Shown here: one piece after another, positions 41,760-47,478 of the stretch
Numbering within the stretch: the first letter of the stretch is position 1
Layout: each line of letters starts with the position of its first letter
Assembly (NCBI GenBank): GCA_017514845.1
Contig: JAFWIM010000250.1
Span: 1 to 47,478 of the forward strand
Source of the DNA: Lachnospiraceae bacterium
GTDB taxonomy: Bacteria > Bacillota > Clostridia > Lachnospirales > Lachnospiraceae
Direction of reading: 5' to 3'
DNA: 47,478 bases
Notes under the pieces: generated by a model
Database searches by the model: none
The model's input: only the letters and a program-made list of their open reading frames with translations
Told to the model about the DNA's origin: nothing
Position numbers and translations under genes: made by a program

Positions 41760-42005
41760 TTATGCGTTTTCTTCTTCAGGGAGGATCTTGACGGCGCCTT
41801 TATACACTTCCTCGACGGCTACGGAGAGAGGTTTTTCTTTCTCACCGGACTCGACGAGGGCTTCGTCTCCGTCTATGAGCTGGCGCGCGCGCTTTGCGGT
41901 GGCCATGACGATTGAATAGCGGCTGGAAACTACCGGCACTGTTCCGTCTTCGACCTCAGAGTTTACTGCTGTGATCATTTCTTTGTAGGACGGGTGGATC
42001 ATCAT
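41760..42005 (-). CDS. rpoZ: RNA polymerase omega subunit
   Basis: Small subunit (81 aa) that assists beta' assembly. The diagnostic helix SSRYSIVMATAKRARQLI is present, with MIHPSYKEM at the N-terminus as in clostridial omega proteins. The ATG overlaps the gmk stop (ATGA); GGAG lies ten nucleotides upstream, and a second ATG follows immediately. The position behind gmk is conserved widely. Confidence 0.95.
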   Translation of the reverse strand: MMIHPSYKEMITAVNSEVEDGTVPVVSSRYSIVMATAKRARQLIDGDEALVESGEKEKPLSVAVEEVYKGAVKILPEEENA

Positions 42006-42643
42006 AACGTTTCGTCTCCTTTCAAAAGTTCCTTCAGTTCTGTGGTCATTCTTGTTATCGGAGCGCTGTTTCTTTCGCTCTTTTTGTGTTCTGCCCTGAC
42101 GATCTCATCCAGCTCCGTGACGGCTGCCTCGAGGTCATCGTTGACGAGAATGTAATCGTAAGTGGGCATATATTCGGCTTCGACGACCGCACGGCGCAGT
42201 CTTCCGCGAATCTGATCCGCCGATTCCGTTGCGCGTTTAGTCAGCCGGTCGCGGAGTTCGGCCGCGCTCGGCGGGGTGACGAAAATGAGAACAGTATCCG
42301 GCAGCAGCTCTTTGACTTTTGTCGCTCCCTGGACTTCAATCTCTAGAATGACATCCCTGCCGGAATTCAGCTGTTTCTCCACATATGCTTTCGGTGTTCC
42401 GTAATAGTTGCCCTGGTATGACGCGTATTCGATCAGTTCATCTTTGTCGATCATCTTCTCGAACTGCTTCTGCGTCTTATAGAAGTAATCCTGACCATCC
42501 ATTTCGCCCGGTCTCGGGTCGCGAGTTGTCGCGGATATGGAAAGGGCATAGTTATCATATTTCTGCAGGATTCTTTTCATGATAGAGCCTTTGCCGGCTC
42601 CGGAAAAACCGGAAACGACGACCAGTAAACCTTTATCTGCCAA
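42002..42643 (-). CDS. gmk: Guanylate kinase
   Basis: Phosphorylates GMP to GDP. P-loop GFSGAGKGS (12-20), GMP-binding RDPRPGEMDGQDYFY, and IEVQGATKVKELLPD; about 213 aa. The best start is TTG at 42643, five nucleotides after GGAGG, which gives the family-typical M-ADKGLLVVVSG N-terminus. A GTG five codons earlier overlaps the yicC stop (GTGA) but has no ribosome-binding site. The remA/ylzA gene found between yicC and gmk in many Firmicutes is absent. Confidence 0.94.
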   Translation of the reverse strand: MADKGLLVVVSGFSGAGKGSIMKRILQKYDNYALSISATTRDPRPGEMDGQDYFYKTQKQFEKMIDKDELIEYASYQGNYYGTPKAYVEKQLNSGRDVILEIEVQGATKVKELLPDTVLIFVTPPSAAELRDRLTKRATESADQIRGRLRRAVVEAEYMPTYDYILVNDDLEAAVTELDEIVRAEHKKSERNSAPITRMTTELKELLKGDETL

Positions 42644-42654
42644 GTCAGCCTCCG

Positions 42655-43533
42655 TCACTCAATGTTCTGTATTTGCTCGCGGATTTTTTCCACTTCGGTC
42701 TTCAGTTCAATTCCGACGTTCGACGTTGCAAGGTCTCCCGCCTTGGAGAGGATCGTATTGGATTCCCTGTTCATCTCCTGTGCCAGGAAATCAAGCTTTC
42801 TGCCCACACTCTCGTCCTTGCCGAGCTCATCGATCATCTGTGTGATATGGCTCTTCAGGCGGACCGTCTCCTCATCGGTGCAGATTTTGTCGCTGTAGAC
42901 GATAAGAGCTGTGGCCAGTTGACTCTCATCGATTGTTCTGTCTTCGAGGATATCGGACAGTTTCTTCATGAGCCTTGCCCTGTAATCGGCCATGATCTGG
43001 GGCTCATGTTCTTCGATGTAGGCGACGCTCGACTTCATCTGCTGTAGTTTCGCGGTCATGTCTTCTCTGAGCCTTTCGCCTTCGGAGACCCTGGCTGCGT
43101 TGAATTTCTCTGCGCACGCCCGGACGACCGCTTCTATCTCGGCCCAAAGCTCCTCCTCATCCGTCTCCGGCTCTCTGACCGTGATGACGTCCGGGAAGCG
43201 GGCTATATCCGTGATCTTGACCTGCCCTTCAATTCCCAGCTCGCTGCTGATAGAATTGCAGGCGTCCATATACTGCTTTGCCAGCGCGGTATTCAGAACA
43301 ACCTCGCCGACACCCTCGGCAAATGTCTCCTCAGTGATAAAGACATCCACCTTACCTCGCGATACATATTCTTTCAGAACATTTCGTATCTGCGCTTCGA
43401 ATGCGCTGAATTTCTTGGGCATGCGGATGTTCACGTCGAGGTATCGGTTGTTGACCGATTTCATCTCAACGGTCAGCTTACGTTTTTCGCCGACGGCTTC
43501 CGCATGGCCGAATCCTGTCATACTTTTAACCAT
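42655..43533 (-). CDS. yicC: YicC family endoribonuclease
   Basis: 292-aa protein with the family N-terminus VKSMTGFGHAE and MKSVNNRYLDVNIRMPKKFSAFE, a central coiled-coil region and the C-terminal DUF1732 segment KLDFLAQEMNRESNTILSKA. YicC/YloC proteins act as endoribonucleases in RNA turnover. The ATG six nucleotides after AAGGG is preferred to an open-frame start 11 codons earlier. It heads the yicC-gmk-rpoZ operon behind the promoter at 43570-43598. Confidence 0.94.
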   Translation of the reverse strand: MVKSMTGFGHAEAVGEKRKLTVEMKSVNNRYLDVNIRMPKKFSAFEAQIRNVLKEYVSRGKVDVFITEETFAEGVGEVVLNTALAKQYMDACNSISSELGIEGQVKITDIARFPDVITVREPETDEEELWAEIEAVVRACAEKFNAARVSEGERLREDMTAKLQQMKSSVAYIEEHEPQIMADYRARLMKKLSDILEDRTIDESQLATALIVYSDKICTDEETVRLKSHITQMIDELGKDESVGRKLDFLAQEMNRESNTILSKAGDLATSNVGIELKTEVEKIREQIQNIE

Positions 43534-43569
43534 GGGGCACCCTTTTAACTTTGATTTATAATCCAAAGT

Positions 43570-43598
43570 ATTTTACATCATTTGCATACACCCGTCAA
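43570..43598 (-). promoter_or_regulatory. Sigma-A-type promoter of yicC-gmk-rpoZ
   Basis: Minus strand: TTGACG, 17-nt spacer, TAAAAT; each hexamer is one base from consensus. It lies in the 79-bp gap after rqcH, about 35 nt before the yicC start. Confidence 0.75.
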
Positions 43599-43612
43599 TG
43601 TGAAAATGGCTT

Positions 43613-45421
43613 CTACATGCGCCGAAGGGACGATATATCCGGCGTTGCCATCAGCGAATAATTCGTATGGTAGGTTACAAAGCCCGGCTTGCCGCCGTTC
43701 TTTTTCCGGAGGTTGCGCCGCTCGGTATAATCGATCTCGACTTTCGGGGCTTTTCTGCCGGAGGAATAATAGGCCGCGAGGGCTCCTGCCTCCTCGTACG
43801 TCCGGTCGGTCAGCTCGCGTCCGTCTGTCTTGACGATCACATGGCTGCCGGGCATCTTCTTGGCGTGGAACCACCAATCGGACCCGCTCCCGATCTTGAA
43901 CGTGACCTCCTCGTTCTGATAGTTATTGCGGCCGACATACATGGTGAAGCCGTCCGTGGAAATAAAGACGAGTGGCTTTGCCTTCGCTTCCCGGGCTTTG
44001 CCTTTTGCTGCGCTCCTCTTCTGCATGAAGCCGAATTCACCGAGCTCTCTACGAATCTCGACGAGATCGGCCTCCGTCTCGGCCATATCTATGGCGGCAA
44101 GACAATACTCGAGCTGTTCCCGGTCCGCCCGGGTCTCCTCGATCTGGGTCGCCAGCGCGTCCGCGGTCCGCTTCAGTTTTGCGTAGCGGTCAAAATATTT
44201 CTGTGAATTCTGGCGCGCGTTCAGCTGCGGGTCGAGCGGGATGGTCAGCGGTTCGTTCGTATAGTAGTTGATGACTTCAATCGACTTCGCACCGTCAGGG
44301 ACATTGTAGCCGTAGGTGTTCAGCATCTCGCCGTAGATGCGGTATTTATCCTTCTTTTCAGTCTGCAGCAGCTGCTTCTCCTGCAGCGCGAATTTCTTGT
44401 TCGTCCGCTCGAGGGCTGTCGTCACGACGTGGCGAAGGTCCGCTGACTTCTGACGGATCCTGGCCTGGGCATCCCTCTCTCCGTAATATGAGATCAGCAT
44501 GTCGCTGGGGGACTCAAAGCCGACAGATGAGAAACCTGACTCGGACGCGAAGCTCGATACTGACCCGAGATCTTCGCCCTCGAAGAAGATTTTTTCCGGT
44601 GATCCCGCATAGATATTCAGCGGAAATGTGGCAAAATCCTTCGGTATTCCGTCTGCAAATACGATCTGCGGCTCGAAGAGACCCATCCTGACGGCATCCA
44701 TATGGCGGTGGAAGACCCTGAAAAGCGAAGATGCCTCATCCTCTGAGAGTTCAGCCGCCTTCTTCCTGGGAAGTATCCCTGCCTCGTAGGCAAATTCTTC
44801 CGAGACAATCGGCGAAAGACCCGTGTAGGACATATAGAGAGCCTTGACGACGTCATGGGGAGAGGACGTGATGAGGTCCTTGAAGGTCGAATCGTCCGCC
44901 TCGAGCGGATTTTTCTTTTCATCGGCGCCGGGGATGAAATAATCACGGCCGGGAAGGACTTCGCGGACGGAACTCATTGATGCCGGGACGCGCTTTATAC
45001 TGTCGAGGATCCTGTTATTATTGTCCGTCAGGATAATATTACTGTATTTGCCCATCAGTTCTATGATGAGATTTCTGGTGATGAGATCACCGAGCTCGTC
45101 TCTGTGGGACACCTCAAATATGACCACACGCTCAAGTGACGGCTGGTAGATCCGGAGGATCTGTCCGCCCTGAAGATGCTTTCGAAGGAGCATGCAGAAA
45201 TTGGGCGCTGTCAGAGGTGCCTGTTTATTGACAGGGATCAGGTACAGAAGAGGCAGCGAGGCTGATGCGCTCATGAGGACGCGGTAGGTCTGCCTGCGGC
45301 TTTTCACAGTGAGCACGAGCTCATCTTTTTCCGACTGCACGATGCGGCTGATGCCTCCTCCCGCGAGTTTAGTATTCAGTTCGTGGACGACCGCGGCGGT
45401 CGTGATTCCGTCAAATGCCAT
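43613..45421 (-). CDS. rqcH: Rqc2 homolog RqcH (NFACT protein)
   Basis: Ribosome quality-control factor that recruits tRNA-Ala to stalled 50S subunits and adds alanine tails; formerly called fibronectin-binding protein FbpA. NFACT-N domain starts MAFDGITTAAVVHELN; coiled coil about 370-440; NFACT-R domain with GFTMYVGRNNYQNEEVTF and WWFHAKKMPGSHVIV near the C-terminus. At the position of the functionally required Asp97-Arg98 of B. subtilis RqcH, it has Glu97-Arg98. The ATG has GGAGGT six nucleotides upstream; 602 aa. Confidence 0.95.
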   Translation of the reverse strand: MAFDGITTAAVVHELNTKLAGGGISRIVQSEKDELVLTVKSRRQTYRVLMSASASLPLLYLIPVNKQAPLTAPNFCMLLRKHLQGGQILRIYQPSLERVVIFEVSHRDELGDLITRNLIIELMGKYSNIILTDNNNRILDSIKRVPASMSSVREVLPGRDYFIPGADEKKNPLEADDSTFKDLITSSPHDVVKALYMSYTGLSPIVSEEFAYEAGILPRKKAAELSEDEASSLFRVFHRHMDAVRMGLFEPQIVFADGIPKDFATFPLNIYAGSPEKIFFEGEDLGSVSSFASESGFSSVGFESPSDMLISYYGERDAQARIRQKSADLRHVVTTALERTNKKFALQEKQLLQTEKKDKYRIYGEMLNTYGYNVPDGAKSIEVINYYTNEPLTIPLDPQLNARQNSQKYFDRYAKLKRTADALATQIEETRADREQLEYCLAAIDMAETEADLVEIRRELGEFGFMQKRSAAKGKAREAKAKPLVFISTDGFTMYVGRNNYQNEEVTFKIGSGSDWWFHAKKMPGSHVIVKTDGRELTDRTYEEAGALAAYYSSGRKAPKVEIDYTERRNLRKKNGGKPGFVTYHTNYSLMATPDISSLRRM

Positions 45422-45478
45422 GTGTTTACCTCCAATAGGAATGTCCCCGACGCTCATGCCTGACCGCGGGATAAAATC

Positions 45479-46345
45479 TCACTCTTTGACGTGCAGATTA
45501 TAATACCATTTTATCACGGCTGTCCCGATGATGATCAGGTAACCGACAAAGCTCCATATATCCGGCATCTCGCCAAAAATGAGGAAGCCGAGGAGTGCCG
45601 CAAATACGACCTGGGAGTAATCGAACACAGAGATTTCCCTGGCCGGAGCATATGTGTAAGCGGCCGTGACATTCAGCTGGCCGACGGAGGCCATGACACC
45701 CGCCATGAGAAGGCAGGCAAGCTGTTTTGCCGACATGGGGACGAATCCCGCGATCATGCCGGGGACGGACACCAGGCAGGAAAATGCGGAGAAGAACAGA
45801 ACGATGACAGCCTTCTTCTCCCCCATGAGTCCGAGTTTTCTCACATAGGTGTAGGCAGTGCCGGCAGAAATGCCTCCGAGAACGGCGATGACAGCCGGCA
45901 GCGAGGCGATTCCTGCACCGGGCTTTACGATGAAGGCAGCGCCGATAAAGGCTGTGATGACAGTTCCGACCTCAAAGAGATTGGGCTTTTCGCCTATGAT
46001 GAAGATCGACATGACGATGGCCGCAAAGGGTGCCAGCTTATTCAGGATATTGGCATCCGCGATGGCCATGTGACTGATTGCCCAGAAGTTTGCGTATATC
46101 CCGAGAGTTCCGGCAATGCTCCTTTTGAGCAGAATTGGAAGACAGCCCTCCCTGACGCGCAGCTTATCTCCGCTTCTTTTGAGCAGATACATAGCGACGA
46201 GAGCAGCTATGAGATTGCGAAAGAATGCTTTCTCCGCTGTCGGCAGATCTCCTGACAGCCTGACGAACAGCGACATGGCTGCAAATCCGAAGGCCGCCAG
46301 CACTATGTGAAAGATGCCTCTGGCTTTATTATTGACCACTTCCAT
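45479..46345 (-). CDS. DMT-superfamily (EamA) transporter
   Basis: 288-aa membrane protein with about ten hydrophobic helices in two EamA halves: FGFAAMSLFVRLSGDLPTAE with FFRNLIAALVAMY in the first and GVMASVGQLNVTAAYTYAPA with FDYSQVVFAALLGFLIFGE in the second. EamA exporters move metabolites or amino acids; the substrate cannot be predicted. The start is the ATG after CAGGTAATT, since the open frame upstream runs through the leuS terminator hairpin. The stop lies 57 nt before rqcH. Confidence 0.88.
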   Translation of the reverse strand: MEVVNNKARGIFHIVLAAFGFAAMSLFVRLSGDLPTAEKAFFRNLIAALVAMYLLKRSGDKLRVREGCLPILLKRSIAGTLGIYANFWAISHMAIADANILNKLAPFAAIVMSIFIIGEKPNLFEVGTVITAFIGAAFIVKPGAGIASLPAVIAVLGGISAGTAYTYVRKLGLMGEKKAVIVLFFSAFSCLVSVPGMIAGFVPMSAKQLACLLMAGVMASVGQLNVTAAYTYAPAREISVFDYSQVVFAALLGFLIFGEMPDIWSFVGYLIIIGTAVIKWYYNLHVKE

Positions 46346-46357
46346 AATTACCTGAAA

Positions 46358-46462
46358 GAAGGGCTGTCGCACTGAGGAGCGTCCCCACTGCATACAGCAG
46401 ACATTATGTGCAAATGACTGCTGCACGTAGCCGGGGACACTGTCCGATGCGGCAGCCCCTTC
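46358..46462 (-). terminator. 105-nt composite hairpin after leuS
   Basis: Outer stem GAAGGGCTGTCGCA (46358-46371) with TGCGGCAGCCCCTTC (46448-46462). After a 9-nt internal loop comes GTCCCC/GGGGAC, then CTGCATACAGCAG (46388-46400) with CTGCTGCACGTAG (46418-46430), then CATT/AATG around a 7-nt loop. On the minus strand it is followed by TTTC. It most likely terminates leuS, though its nested construction suggests one palindrome inserted within another. Confidence 0.7.
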
Positions 46463-46473
46463 AATATGCTGTA

Positions 46474-47478
46474 TTATTTTGCTACGAAGTTCAGAATCTT
46501 GCCCGGTCTGTAGATGACCTTGACAATGCGCTTTCCTTCTGTGAGTTTGGCGATCTTCGGAAGCGCAAGGCCTGCTGCCTTTGCTGTCTCCTCATCCGCG
46601 TCCACTGCAATTGAGAGGACGTCGCGCGGCTTGCCGTTGACCTGCACGGAGATCTCCACAGTGGCGTCGATGGTCTTGGCCTCGTCGTACTCCGGCCACG
46701 GGGCAAGCGAGATGAAGCCTTCCTGTCCGAGGTACTCCCAGATCTCCTCGCAGAGGTGCGGAGCAAACGGTGTGAGCAGCTTCACAAATGTGAGATACTG
46801 ATTCTTTCCGACTTTGCCTGCCGCCTCAAAGTCATTGAGCAGTGCCATCATGGAAGCGATACCGGTGTTGAATTTCATGTCCTCGATATCGTTCGTGACT
46901 TTTCTGATGGTCTTGTGGAGACCGGACTCGAGGGACTTTACGTCCTCATCCTGCAGGTTGTCCGCAAGGCGGGCAATGCGGTCAAGGAAACGCTTGCAGC
47001 CGCGGACCGATGTCTCGCTCCACGGTGAAGACGCGCCGTAGTCGCCCATGAAGAGGACGTAGGTGCGCAGTGTGTCAGCTCCGAACTCATTGACGACCTC
47101 TACAGGATCGACAACGTTGCCGACGGACTTGCTCATCTTTGTGCCGTCTGCTCCGAGAACGAGTCCCTGGGCGGAGCGCTTCGCGTACGGCTCGAATGTC
47201 GGAACGACACCGATATCGTACAGGAAATGATGCCAGAATCTGGAGTAGATCAGATGGCGTGTTACGTGCTCCATACCGCCGTTGTACCAGTCGACCGGCA
47301 GCCAGTATTTCAGTTTCTCCGGATCTGCGAGCGCTTTATCGTTCTTCGGATCGATGTAGCGCAGGAAGTACCAGGAGGATCCTGCCCACTGCGGCATCGT
47401 ATCTGTCTCGCGCTTTGCCGCGCCGCCGCACTTCGGGCATGTGCAGTTCACGAAGCTCTCGATCTTGGCCAGTGGAGA
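46474..47478 (-). CDS. leuS: Leucyl-tRNA synthetase, C-terminal part
   Basis: The last 334 residues are present; the 5' part lies beyond the right edge. The class I catalytic end is visible: a zinc-binding segment CTCPKCGG, DTMPQWAGSSWYFLRY, WYNGGMEHVTRHLIYSRFWH and the KMSKS loop in GTKMSKSVGN. The anticodon-binding helical bundle and the C-terminal LeuS-specific domain (VEISVQVNGKPRDVL) follow. The reading frame stays open to the window end without a start (SPLAKIESFVNC upstream of the Cys pair). It attaches leucine to tRNA-Leu. Confidence 0.97.
   Translation of the reverse strand, partial: SPLAKIESFVNCTCPKCGGAAKRETDTMPQWAGSSWYFLRYIDPKNDKALADPEKLKYWLPVDWYNGGMEHVTRHLIYSRFWHHFLYDIGVVPTFEPYAKRSAQGLVLGADGTKMSKSVGNVVDPVEVVNEFGADTLRTYVLFMGDYGASSPWSETSVRGCKRFLDRIARLADNLQDEDVKSLESGLHKTIRKVTNDIEDMKFNTGIASMMALLNDFEAAGKVGKNQYLTFVKLLTPFAPHLCEEIWEYLGQEGFISLAPWPEYDEAKTIDATVEISVQVNGKPRDVLSIAVDADEETAKAAGLALPKIAKLTEGKRIVKVIYRPGKILNFVAK

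Noticed and set aside
40085-41791. 568-aa plus-strand open frame
   Set aside because: Runs antisense to pgsA and rimO, which have complete family motifs; the frame is open because of codon bias on the real strand.

Overview
This window is a gene-dense chromosomal segment of a Gram-positive anaerobe, almost certainly a member of the Clostridia and most probably Lachnospiraceae. The inference rests on gene content and order: radC-mreBCD-mrdA-rodA, miaB-mutS-mutL-miaA, phoH-ybeY, an NfnAB-type flavoprotein pair, a Re-citrate-synthase-like HMGL protein beside NADP-isocitrate dehydrogenase, and yicC-gmk-rpoZ. I see no prophage, integrase, conjugation, CRISPR, toxin-antitoxin or biosynthetic cluster. 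All genes but one (an ABC-F ATPase at 34.9-36.8 kb) lie on the minus strand, so the text follows transcription from high to low coordinates.

Layout from right to left: a 3' fragment of leuS; an EamA-type transporter; rqcH; then a promoter and yicC-gmk-rpoZ, rimO, pgsA, the HMGL-family synthase and icd. The plus-strand ABC-F gene converges on icd and diverges from nnr-alr. Next come yebC-uppP and ftsK with a zinc-ribbon/TPR membrane protein; nfnA-nfnB; rlmH; phoH-ybeY-DUF3048 lipoprotein-proB; miaB-mutS-mutL-miaA-(methionine gamma-lyase-like); two flavoproteins; and finally radC-mreB-mreC-mreD-mrdA-rodA, which is cut by the window start. The genes serve wall elongation (Mre, PBP2, RodA, UppP, Alr), DNA repair and segregation (MutS/L, RadC, FtsK), tRNA, ribosome and translation quality control (MiaA/B, RimO, RlmH, YbeY, RqcH), nucleotide and cofactor repair (Gmk, Nnr), and redox/2-oxoglutarate supply (Nfn, HMGL synthase, Icd).

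The unexpected part is intergenic. A family of about 200-bp elements occurs at 9.4 kb (complete), 31.4-31.8 kb (two copies in tandem) and 18.1 kb (truncated). The complete copies have imperfect terminal inverted repeats of about 18-20 bp and enclose a long multi-helix hairpin. Between the 9.4-kb and 31-kb copies I count six compensatory base-pair changes in four helices, so the fold rather than the primary sequence is being kept. A second palindrome family also shows compensatory changes (36.8 and 46.4 kb). There is a long imperfect hairpin in the rlmH-phoH gap and a run of three hairpins between mrdA and rodA. At protein level the points worth a second look are a UppP with an altered second catalytic motif, a MutL with Cys in the endonuclease motif, a PBP2 with a large insertion, and frequent TTG starts (mreD, mrdA, mutL, gmk).
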